From JBEKEX01 sp050013615 (GTDB taxonomy: Bacteria > Chloroflexota > Anaerolineae > Anaerolineales > Anaerolineaceae), in the NCBI GenBank assembly GCA_050013615.1, contig JBEKEX010000038.1, positions 1 to 15,017 on the forward strand: DNA of 15,017 bases. The letters run 5' to 3'. A model generated the notes under the pieces. That model was not told where the DNA came from. It saw only the letters and a list, made by a program, of their open reading frames with translations, and searched no databases. Positions 1 through 6,662 of this stretch are shown piece by piece (within the stretch, counting starts at the first letter, position 1; the number at the start of each line of letters is the position of its first letter). The translations under genes were made by a program, and so were the position numbers.

Positions 1-1
1 C

Positions 2-205
2 ACCGCCCGCGAGATGGACGTGCTGCGCTCCGCCGCTCACGGCCGCACCAACAAGGCCATCGCCGCCGAGTTGGGCATCAGCGTGCAGACGGTGCAGGTG
101 CATTTGCGCAACATCTTCGGCAAGCTGGGGGTGGGCAGCCGCTCCGAAGCGGTGGCTTGCGCCATCCGCCACGGTTGGATCATCCTGGAGGATGGCAATG
201 AGTGA
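2..205 (+). CDS. LuxR/NarL-family response regulator, C-terminal fragment
   Basis: This is the DNA-binding end of a response regulator whose start and receiver domain lie before the window; the reading frame is open from base 2. The visible 67 residues are a LuxR-type helix-turn-helix: a T-A-R-E-M-D-V-L start to the first helix, then the typical N-K-A-I-A-A-E-L-G-I-S turn, the recognition helix V-Q-T-V-Q-V-H-L-R-N-I-F-G-K-L-G-V, and S-R-S-E-A-V. In this family the domain binds promoter DNA once the receiver is phosphorylated. The stop codon lies 8 bases inside the following histidine kinase gene, so the two are a translationally coupled two-component pair. Its target genes cannot be read from the window. 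The receiver itself is not seen; a non-receiver LuxR regulator remains possible but is unlikely beside a kinase of this type. Confidence 0.9.
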   Translation, partial: TAREMDVLRSAAHGRTNKAIAAELGISVQTVQVHLRNIFGKLGVGSRSEAVACAIRHGWIILEDGNE

Positions 206-1685
206 GGGCCGGGTGCTGGACGTGCCCACGCCGGAAACCGCCGCACGAAACGGTTCGAATAACTCCACCCTGCGCGCCCAATTATTGTGGGCGTCGCTGT
301 TCCCCCTGGCCACCTTCGGCCTGCTGCTCATGATGGCCCTCTCCGCCGCCCTCTACCAGGTGACGCTCTACCTGGTCACCCAGCGCAACAGCGCCCAGGT
401 CCAGGTGCTCGCCAACACGCTTGCCCAGAAGCTTGGTGTGGGGATTGCCCCGCAACTGATCGATGAGGCCACGCCACCCCAGGTTCAACTTGCCAACGCC
501 CTGCAGTCCCTTTCCCCGGTCAATGGCAGCAGCTTATATCTGGTCGATTTGCACGGCGGCCTGATCGCCGCATCGGACCCGGGGGCAACCGGCTTGCCAT
601 TAAGCTCAAGTGATTTCGCCCAGCTCAGCCACAACGGCGTGTCCGCCGGGCAATTGCTGGAATCCGCCACCAGCCGCCAGGAGATCGTGGCGGCTTATGC
701 TCCCTTGGCAAACGTGGATATGGGTCTGGTGCTCACCGAGCCCTGGACGGCGATCCTCTCGCCGGCCTACACTTTCGAGATCGTCCTGGCCGCCCTGCTG
801 GCTTTGGGGATCGGTCTCTCGCTGGTTATGTTGTCCGTCAGCGTCACCCGTGTCACGCGCCCCATCGCCGCGCTGGCAGAGAACGCCACCGGAGCCGTGC
901 CGGGCAGCATCTTCCACCCGGTTCCGGTACCGGAACACGGCGCCCGCGAGGTGCGCAGCCTGATCGTGGCCTTCAACCAGATGGTCATCCGCCTGGCCGA
1001 ACAACAAACCAACTTGCGCCAGTATGCCCACAAGGCGCTGCTCAGCCAGGAGGAGGAGCGCCAGCGCATTTCACATGAGCTGCACGACGGCACTCTGCAA
1101 GACCTGGTGGGGCTGGCCCAGCGCGTGGAACTGTGCCGCAACGAGCTGGAGCGTGACCCGCAGGCGGCGCGTCAGCGCCTGGAAGAATTGCAGCGCCTGC
1201 TGGGCCAAACGCTGGACGACGTGCGCCGCATCAGCAACGGCCTGCGCCCGCCCGTGCTGGAAGATCTGGGGCTCTCGATCGCCCTGGATGCCCTATGTAA
1301 AGATTTGCAGCAGGACAAGCCCGCCCTGCGCTGCGAGTACACCGTCACCAGCCAGGCTCAGCGCCTGAACCCCGACCTGGAGCTGGCCGTCTACCGCGTG
1401 GTGCAGGAGGCGCTGGCCAACATCCGCAAGCACGCACGCCGCGCCACCTACGTGCAGGTCGAATTGGCTTTCGGCGAGGCGGAAGTGCGCGCCACGGTGA
1501 AGAACGACGGTGCAAGTTTCATCAACCGCGATGTGCGCGCCTCGCTGCGCTCCGGCCACCTGGGATTGGCGGGGATGTACGAACGCGCCCGCCTGTTCGG
1601 TGGCACGCTGGATATCACTTCAGATGCGAATGAGGACACGGTGGTGACGCTCACCCTGCCCTGCTCTCCGCCGGAAGAAAAATAA
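198..1685 (+). CDS. NarX/DegS-type sensor histidine kinase (HisKA_3)
   Basis: This 495-residue membrane sensor kinase is the probable phosphodonor of the overlapping response regulator. I chose the ATG at 198 because a GGAGG ribosome site at 187-191 sits 6 bases before it; the in-frame ATG at 192 directly abuts that site. Domains in order are: a membrane helix near residues 30-55; an extracytoplasmic segment to about 190 that I do not recognise; a second helix near 193-215; a HAMP linker to about 270; a HisKA_3 dimerisation/phosphotransfer box E-E-E-R-Q-R-I-S-H-E-L-H-D-G with the likely phosphorylated His near 296; and a HATPase_c domain. The N box (Q-E-A-L-A-N-I-R-K-H-A, Asn near 408) and G2 box (G-H-L-G-L-A-G) look normal. 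The G1 box reads N-D-G-A-S-F where D-x-G-x-G-F is usual, so the adenine-contacting Asp is replaced. The signal sensed is unknown. The gene converges on the phosphonate operon. Confidence 0.9.
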   Translation: MSEGRVLDVPTPETAARNGSNNSTLRAQLLWASLFPLATFGLLLMMALSAALYQVTLYLVTQRNSAQVQVLANTLAQKLGVGIAPQLIDEATPPQVQLANALQSLSPVNGSSLYLVDLHGGLIAASDPGATGLPLSSSDFAQLSHNGVSAGQLLESATSRQEIVAAYAPLANVDMGLVLTEPWTAILSPAYTFEIVLAALLALGIGLSLVMLSVSVTRVTRPIAALAENATGAVPGSIFHPVPVPEHGAREVRSLIVAFNQMVIRLAEQQTNLRQYAHKALLSQEEERQRISHELHDGTLQDLVGLAQRVELCRNELERDPQAARQRLEELQRLLGQTLDDVRRISNGLRPPVLEDLGLSIALDALCKDLQQDKPALRCEYTVTSQAQRLNPDLELAVYRVVQEALANIRKHARRATYVQVELAFGEAEVRATVKNDGASFINRDVRASLRSGHLGLAGMYERARLFGGTLDITSDANEDTVVTLTLPCSPPEEK

Positions 1686-1796
1686 CCACGGAACACACGG
1701 AAGACACGAAAATTAAGAACCCCAAAACCGCCTTGCCCCTATACGTATGGGTAAAACGGTTTTTTTCGTGTGGTTCGTGTCGTTTGTGGTTATATT
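1681..1796. repeat. long imperfect inverted repeat filling a convergent intergenic gap
   Basis: The space between the kinase stop and the phnX stop is almost wholly palindromic. The left arm (about 1681-1713) and the reverse complement of the right arm (about 1760-1796) share a TAACCAC start followed by two ACACG(A/G)A-like units, with a few mismatches. Inside these arms, AAAACCG at 1724-1730 pairs with CGGTTTT at 1757-1763. At the centre, CCC at 1737-1739 and GGG at 1749-1751 flank the palindrome ATACGTAT. The right side ends in a run of seven T (1760-1766) for + strand transcripts, and the left arm supplies A-rich sequence, so it could terminate both convergent units. From memory, ACACGAA-type arms resemble short interspersed repeats common between genes in several bacterial phyla. 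I cannot confirm other genomic copies from this window. Confidence 0.7.
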
Positions 1797-2627
1797 CTAT
1801 GGCTTCTCGCCGTAGGCCAGGCGCGCTTCGATGGCGTCCAGCACACCGGGCAGATCCCAAATGCCGTCGATGACGTAGTGCGCCCCGGCGCGATAGAGCT
1901 GCGCTTCGTTGGCGCTGCGTGCCGCCTCGCATTCCTCCGTTGACAGCGCCGTCACCTCGGCTTCGGTCAATCCCATCAGGTTCCCGGCCAGCGAGATGCC
2001 CACCGACCACATGCCGGCGTTCAGGCCTTCCTCGATGTCAACCAGCGTATCGCCGACCTTCACCATCGCCTGCATGGGATAAACACCCAACTGCATGGCG
2101 TTTTGGTAGCACATCCACGGATAGGGCCGGCCGGCAGGCACGTCATCGGGGCAGACGATGCAATCGGGGGCATAGCCGCGCATTGCAGCTTCGGGGGCGA
2201 GGATGTCCATCATCGAGCGGATGTAGCCGGTCGTCGAGCCAACCTTGATGCCGCGCACTTTCAGCTCGGCCACCACGTCCAGCAGCCCGGGGATTGGGTC
2301 GGCATATTCCTTCAACACCTTGAGCTGCATGGGCACGAAGTCGGCAAACAACTCATTGATGTCTTCTTCAGAAGCTGCCTGGCCGTGCGCCGCTTGCCAC
2401 GCCGCCGCAACCGCCGGCTGCGCCAGGATGGTGCGCAGGTGGTCTTTCTTCATCAGCCCCATGCCGGAGCGGGCATCTTTGGCAGTGATGGTCACGTTGC
2501 GGCTCTCGAACAAGCGCAGGAACACGGCCGTGGGAGCGAAGGAGCCGTAATCGACGGCGGTGCCCGCCCAATCAAGGACGACTGCCTTCACCGGGCCGTG
2601 ATAAGAGCGATTAAAAATGAATTCCAT
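1797..2627 (-). CDS. phnX: phosphonoacetaldehyde hydrolase (phosphonatase)
   Basis: A 276-residue haloacid-dehalogenase-superfamily enzyme that hydrolyses phosphonoacetaldehyde to acetaldehyde and inorganic phosphate, the second step of AEP breakdown. The N-terminal motif D-W-A-G-T-A-V-D-Y-G contains the nucleophilic Asp19. The cap segment M-G-L-M-K-K-D-H supplies Lys60, aligned with the Schiff-base lysine that distinguishes phosphonatases from other HAD enzymes. Later HAD motifs are S-T-T-G-Y near the middle and the acidic loop V-G-D-T-L-V-D-I-E-E-G. Length matches the family (about 260-275). I chose ATG 2627, giving M-E-F-I-F-N-R-S, because the family begins close to this motif and a GGGTG site precedes it; the longer frame to 2684 would add 19 residues inside phnW. 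The start overlaps the end of phnW by 17 bases, which implies translational coupling. It is the last gene of the operon. Confidence 0.93.
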   Translation of the reverse strand: MEFIFNRSYHGPVKAVVLDWAGTAVDYGSFAPTAVFLRLFESRNVTITAKDARSGMGLMKKDHLRTILAQPAVAAAWQAAHGQAASEEDINELFADFVPMQLKVLKEYADPIPGLLDVVAELKVRGIKVGSTTGYIRSMMDILAPEAAMRGYAPDCIVCPDDVPAGRPYPWMCYQNAMQLGVYPMQAMVKVGDTLVDIEEGLNAGMWSVGISLAGNLMGLTEAEVTALSTEECEAARSANEAQLYRAGAHYVIDGIWDLPGVLDAIEARLAYGEKP

Positions 2628-3765
2628 TTTCACCCGCCGCCACTTTAACCAGATCGACTTGCATTTCTTCCAGCGTCCCCGCAATCGCCGCCATCAGCGC
2701 TTTGACGTCTCCCGCCGCCAGCCGCCCAATGTGGCCAATGCGGAAACAATCAGCATGGCTGAGCTTGCCCGGGTAGATGATGTAGCCCTTCTCGCTCAGG
2801 TGCTCGTAGAAAGTCTGGAAGCTGAAATTCGGATGCCGGGGATAATAGAACGACGTGATGATGTAGCCGCGCCGGCTCTCTTCCAGGTAAGGCCGGAAGC
2901 CCATCCCCAGCATGGCGTCCATGGTGATGTCGTAGTTTTGCCGGTAGCGCGCCCCGCGTGCCTCGATCCCGCCCTCTTGCTCGAGTTCCAGCAAGGCCTG
3001 GTGGAAAGCTAGGATGGCGTGCGTGGGCGGCGTGAAACGGAACTGCCCATCGCCTTCAAGCCCTTCCCACTGCGCCAGCAGATCCAGGCTCAGCGTGCGG
3101 GCAAAGCCGTGGGTTGCGGTCAAAGCCAATTTGCGCGCCAGCACGAACGAGAACCCCGGCACACCTTCGATGCACTTGTTGGATGACGAGATCAGATAAT
3201 CGATGTTGCAGGCTTTCAAATCGATGGGGTAAGCACCGAAGCTGCTCATGGCATCCACGATGTAGACACAGTCATATTCTTTGGCAATTTCGCCATATTT
3301 CTCGATGGGGTTGATGATTCCGGTGGTCGTCTCGCAATGCACCACGGCCACGTGTGTGATCGCATCATTGGAATCGAGCGCCGATTCCAGCGCCGAAGCT
3401 TCCGGCTGGGTGTCTTCGGGGAAGACTAGTTCCACGCTGGGGATGTGGTGGATGGCAGCCATCTTAGCCATGCGGTTGCCGTAAGCGCCGTTGACCAAGA
3501 TCAGCAGTTTGCCATCCGGCGGCACCACCGACGACAGGGTGGCTTCGATGCCAAACGTGCCGCTGCCTTGCATCAACACGGTGGTATAGTCACGCGGGTC
3601 GGCGCACAAAGCCACCAGGCGCCGACGCACCTCCTGGATGACGGCAATGAATTCCGTATCGCGCGAGCCCAGGTCGCGCTGCATGGCCTGCTTCACTTTT
3701 TGACTGGTGGTCAGCGGGCCGGGGGTAAAGAGGGCTTTATCTTTCCATGAGGGTAACAGGGTCAT
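2611..3765 (-). CDS. phnW: 2-aminoethylphosphonate--pyruvate transaminase
   Basis: A 384-residue PLP-dependent class V aminotransferase that converts AEP and pyruvate to phosphonoacetaldehyde and alanine, feeding PhnX. The N terminus has the family signature L-F-T-P-G-P-L-T-T-S, followed by R-D-L-G-S-R-D-T-E-F. The cofactor-binding Asp171 lies in I-V-D-A-M-S-S-F-G-A, and the PLP lysine is Lys197 in S-S-S-N-K-C-I-E-G-V-P-G-F. A substrate-side M-Q-G-S-G-T-F motif is near residue 65. Length is slightly above the usual 365-370. A GGAG ribosome site lies 9 bases before the ATG. It follows the ATPase gene after a 24-base gap and overlaps phnX at its 3' end. Direct succession with PhnX separates it from the related serine--glyoxylate and phosphoserine aminotransferases. 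The enzyme is expected to be cytoplasmic. Confidence 0.95.
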   Translation of the reverse strand: MTLLPSWKDKALFTPGPLTTSQKVKQAMQRDLGSRDTEFIAVIQEVRRRLVALCADPRDYTTVLMQGSGTFGIEATLSSVVPPDGKLLILVNGAYGNRMAKMAAIHHIPSVELVFPEDTQPEASALESALDSNDAITHVAVVHCETTTGIINPIEKYGEIAKEYDCVYIVDAMSSFGAYPIDLKACNIDYLISSSNKCIEGVPGFSFVLARKLALTATHGFARTLSLDLLAQWEGLEGDGQFRFTPPTHAILAFHQALLELEQEGGIEARGARYRQNYDITMDAMLGMGFRPYLEESRRGYIITSFYYPRHPNFSFQTFYEHLSEKGYIIYPGKLSHADCFRIGHIGRLAAGDVKALMAAIAGTLEEMQVDLVKVAAGENGIHF

Positions 3766-3789
3766 GAGATGTGTCTCCGGGGGTAAGGG

Positions 3790-4839
3790 TTATAAAAGCC
3801 AGCAGGCATCGGGGTGGAAGCTGAACTCGAAGGCTTCTCCCACTGCGGGCACTTGTAATCGTCGCTCGTTGAACATGTCGATCGAGACCGGGCGGCCGTC
3901 CACATCCACCTTGACACGAACCACCGGGCCGAGGTGGGTGACCGTGGTCACTGTGCCGCTGAGGTTGTTCTCACCCTCGCGGTGACCGGGGTTCAATTCC
4001 TCGGGGCGCACCGCCAGGCGGATCACATGGCCGTTCGAATGCTCCAGCGTTTGGCTGGTGCGCACCGTCTGCCCCCCAATTTTTACTACCCCCCCGGCCA
4101 GGTCGATGATCTCCACCGGCAGCAAGTTGAGCTGTCCCACGAAGTTGGCAACGAACTCGGTCTTGGGGAAGTTGTAGATCTCCGACGACGATCCAATCTG
4201 TTCGATCTTGCCTTCGTTCATGACCACGATGCGGTCCGAGATGGAAAGTGCCTCTTCCTGGTCGTGCGTAACGTAGATGGTGGTGATGCCGAGTTGGCGT
4301 TGGATGCGGCGGATTTCCTGGCGCAGCTCCACGCGGATCTTGGCGTCCAGGGCTGAAAGCGGCTCGTCTAACAGCAGCACATGCGGATGAATGGCAAGCG
4401 CCCGCGCCAGCGCCACGCGCTGCTGCTGCCCACCTGATAGCCTGGTGGGATAGCGTTTGGCGAATTCTTCCAGGTGGATCAGCGCCAGCATCTCGTTCAC
4501 CCGCTGGGTGATCTCGGCCTTTGGCTTTCCGGTCACCATCAGCCCATACCCGATGTTATCCGCCACCGACATGTTGGGGAACAACGCATAGGATTGGAAC
4601 ACCATGCCCACATTGCGCTTGTTGGGTGGCACCAGGGTCATGTCTTTGCCATCCAGTGTGATCTTGCCTGAGGTGGGCAGCTCGAAGCCGGCCACCATGC
4701 GCAGGGTGGTCGTCTTGCCGCAACCACTAGGTCCCAGGAACGAAATGAATTCGCCTTGCTGTGCGCTGAGATTGAAATCGTGGACCACGTGTGTTTCTGC
4801 AAATGCTTTATTGACATTATTCAGTTCGAGATAAGCCAT
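3790..4839 (-). CDS. ABC transporter ATPase, probable AEP importer (PhnT-like)
   Basis: A 349-residue ATP-binding subunit of the spermidine/iron/phosphonate importer group. It shows Walker A G-P-S-G-C-G-K-T-T (36-44), Q-loop Gln82, signature L-S-G-G-Q-Q-Q-R (134-141), Walker B L-L-L-D-E-P (155-160), D-loop S-A-L-D and H-loop His192. A C-terminal region of about 110 residues fits a TOBE-type regulatory domain. I chose ATG 4839, giving M-A-Y-L-E-L, because GAGG lies 8 bases upstream; a TTG at 4854 would place that site inside the gene. It lies 17 bases after the second permease gene and 24 bases before phnW, so energising uptake of the phnW substrate is the natural inference. The ATPase sequence alone would also fit a polyamine or iron transporter. 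Confidence 0.9.
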   Translation of the reverse strand: MAYLELNNVNKAFAETHVVHDFNLSAQQGEFISFLGPSGCGKTTTLRMVAGFELPTSGKITLDGKDMTLVPPNKRNVGMVFQSYALFPNMSVADNIGYGLMVTGKPKAEITQRVNEMLALIHLEEFAKRYPTRLSGGQQQRVALARALAIHPHVLLLDEPLSALDAKIRVELRQEIRRIQRQLGITTIYVTHDQEEALSISDRIVVMNEGKIEQIGSSSEIYNFPKTEFVANFVGQLNLLPVEIIDLAGGVVKIGGQTVRTSQTLEHSNGHVIRLAVRPEELNPGHREGENNLSGTVTTVTHLGPVVRVKVDVDGRPVSIDMFNERRLQVPAVGEAFEFSFHPDACWLL

Positions 4840-4856
4840 TTTTTGCCTCGACAATT

Positions 4857-5651
4857 CTAACGACCGGTAAGATTCTGGCTAGTGTTGCCCCGCCCAACCA
4901 ACTGGATCAGGCCGAGGCAAACCCAGGTCAACCCCCAGCTCAACATCGCCATGGCAGCCGGTTGGTAGGCCGTGTCGCGTCCCATCAGCACCATGTACGG
5001 GCCCAGCGCCGGGCGCACCAGGAAATCGCCCAGGATCAGCTCGCCGATCACTGTGGCAAAGCAGATCAAGGAACCGCTCAACACCGCAACGCGCAGGTTG
5101 GGGAAGATTACGTGGAACAACACTTGGAACCAATTCGAGCCTAGGCTTTGGGCGGCCTCGGTGAGCCCGCGCACGTCGATGGAACGCATGCCCACGTCGA
5201 TAGCGCGGTACATATACGGCATGGAAAGGATGACATAACCGGTGGTGATCAAAATATCGGTTTTAAAGGGAGTTGCGGTGAGCTGGAACGGCGGCCCGGA
5301 AAAGGTCCGGATCAGGCCAAATACGAACACGATCACTGGAATAACGAAGGGCAGGATAGTGATGATTTCGACGATGGGCCGCGCCTGCGGCAACTTCAGA
5401 TAAATCCAATAGACCGTCGGCAGGAAGATCAAGACGCTGACGGCGATCGTAATCAGCCCCATGATGGCTGAATAGCGAAAGCTGGCCAGGAATTGCGGGT
5501 CGGCAAGCACAACCTGGTAAGCCATCAAGCTAAGTTTGCCTCTCTGCATGCGCAGAGAAAAATCCAGTGTTCCATAAAGGGGTACAAAAAAATAAAGTAG
5601 ACCGATGACGGCCCAAAAGATGGCCCACCAATTAACTTTCTTTATATTCAT
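4857..5651 (-). CDS. ABC transporter permease 2, probable AEP importer (PhnV-like)
   Basis: A 264-residue inner-membrane permease of the binding-protein-dependent (MetI-like) type. Hydrophobic helices lie near residues 8-28, 60-82, 94-114, 132-148, 188-210 and 232-252. The cytoplasmic EAA loop that docks on the ATPase is at about 162-185 (L-T-E-A-A-Q-S-L-G-S, followed by a proline near 184). The start ATG 5651 overlaps the stop of permease 1 as ATGA, which signals coupled translation and explains the weak ribosome site. A much longer frame to 5927 exists but its extra residues are not permease-like. With the neighbouring permease it would form a heterodimeric channel. The AEP substrate is inferred from phnW and phnX in the same operon. 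Confidence 0.88.
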   Translation of the reverse strand: MNIKKVNWWAIFWAVIGLLYFFVPLYGTLDFSLRMQRGKLSLMAYQVVLADPQFLASFRYSAIMGLITIAVSVLIFLPTVYWIYLKLPQARPIVEIITILPFVIPVIVFVFGLIRTFSGPPFQLTATPFKTDILITTGYVILSMPYMYRAIDVGMRSIDVRGLTEAAQSLGSNWFQVLFHVIFPNLRVAVLSGSLICFATVIGELILGDFLVRPALGPYMVLMGRDTAYQPAAMAMLSWGLTWVCLGLIQLVGRGNTSQNLTGR

Positions 5652-6586
5652 AGCTTCAACCACCGTGCAGTCTGGCGCTGCAGGATGGTGTAGCCCACAA
5701 TGCAGACCGCCATGATGACCACCATTCCCAAAGCAAGAGCATAACCCTCGTTGGGGTTGTTCAGCACGTCCCCACGGATCTGCGCCCCGATCATGATCGT
5801 GACCAGGTAAATGGTTCCGCCGGTCAATGCCTGGGCTGTTGCATAAGCGCCGAAGGCGCTGGCGAACAACAGGATGGATGAACCCAGGATCGACGGCCAC
5901 AAGATCGGCAGCGCCACATACCGCCAAAAGTGCGCTGAGTTGCCGCCCAGGTTCTCCGAGGCCTCACGCCATTCCCGTTTCAGGCCCTCCATGGCCGGGG
6001 TGATGGTCAACACCATGAGCGGGAATTGGAAGTACAGATACGTCAGGGTGAGGCCGGTGATACTGTATAAATTGAAGCCATCCTGGTAGATATCGAACGG
6101 ACAGGTTTGGACGCCACCTGCGCCCGTGAAACAAATATTTTTTAGAATAGCGGTCAAAAAACCGGTGTGGCCCAGCGTGGCAATGAAAGCAAAGGCCAAC
6201 GGCACGCCGCCGAAGTTGGCTGCCAGCCCGGAAAAGCTCATCAGAATGTTCCGCATCCAGGACGGTACCTTCCCCATGGTAATGGCGTAGGCCACAAAAA
6301 AGCCCATGACGCCGCCCAATACTGAGGTAATGACGCTAATCTCCAGGCTGATGCCATAAGCCCTCAGGACGTAGGGATCATTCAAGAATTCTGCCACGTT
6401 GGCCAGCGTGAAATTCCCCTGCTGATCCTGGAAGGCGCCGATGAAGAGATTGGTGGATGGCATGATCAAGAAGACCAGGATAAATAAAAAAAAAGGCAGG
6501 ACACCGATCCAATCTCGCAGGGGCGAGGCCGTGCGTGAGCGGCTCAAGACTTTCGGGGAAACGGTTTTTGCAATGATTTCAGCCAT
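5648..6586 (-). CDS. ABC transporter permease 1, probable AEP importer (PhnU-like)
   Basis: A 312-residue membrane permease with about six helices (roughly 27-46, 80-103, 119-140, 174-196, 232-252 and 284-302) and an EAA loop at about 205-232 (E-W-R-E-A-S-E-N-L-G-G, ending in A-L-P). A cytoplasmic lead of about 25 residues precedes the first helix. The periplasmic loop at 150-170 carries two Cys (I-C-F-T-G and Q-T-C-P), which could pair. The ATG at 6586 has no convincing ribosome site and lies only 13 bases from a strong hairpin, so expression below that of the upstream binding-protein gene is likely. It ends in an ATGA overlap with permease 2. The substrate is inferred from the operon; close relatives also carry polyamines or iron. 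Confidence 0.88.
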   Translation of the reverse strand: MAEIIAKTVSPKVLSRSRTASPLRDWIGVLPFFLFILVFLIMPSTNLFIGAFQDQQGNFTLANVAEFLNDPYVLRAYGISLEISVITSVLGGVMGFFVAYAITMGKVPSWMRNILMSFSGLAANFGGVPLAFAFIATLGHTGFLTAILKNICFTGAGGVQTCPFDIYQDGFNLYSITGLTLTYLYFQFPLMVLTITPAMEGLKREWREASENLGGNSAHFWRYVALPILWPSILGSSILLFASAFGAYATAQALTGGTIYLVTIMIGAQIRGDVLNNPNEGYALALGMVVIMAVCIVGYTILQRQTARWLKL

Positions 6587-6599
6587 AGTGATTTAGGGT

Positions 6600-6633
6600 T
6601 GGCGTGGCTCGGATGATGGGCCGAGCCACGCCA
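6600..6633 (-). other. 13-bp intercistronic hairpin between binding protein and permease genes
   Basis: The arm GGCGTGGCTCGG at 6601-6612 and its exact complement at 6621-6632 enclose an 8-base loop, and T6600 with A6633 adds a thirteenth pair. In the operon transcript it lies 29 bases after the binding-protein stop codon and 13 bases before the permease start. No U-tract follows (the next bases are A/C rich), so it does not look like a full terminator. In transporter operons such as malEFG, hairpins here protect the upstream message from 3' decay and keep binding protein more abundant than membrane subunits. That role is inferred; the pairing is seen directly. Confidence 0.8.
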
Positions 6634-6662
6634 TAAAGAAAGAAGTGGAAAAGGCGATAAAA

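Noticed and set aside
2103..2648. 181-residue frame on the + strand across phnX
   Set aside because: It is His/Arg/Gly rich, matches no family I know, and runs opposite a well-supported phnX gene in a high-GC frame.
4840..4854. TTG start for the ATPase at 4854
   Set aside because: The GAGG ribosome site would fall inside the coding sequence, and the family begins near M-A-Y-L-E-L at 4839.
5652..5927. N-terminal extension of permease 2 to a start at 5927
   Set aside because: The added residues are Gly/His/Pro/Arg rich and lie antisense-like within the permease 1 gene in another frame. The ATGA overlap at 5648-5651 gives a normal permease start.
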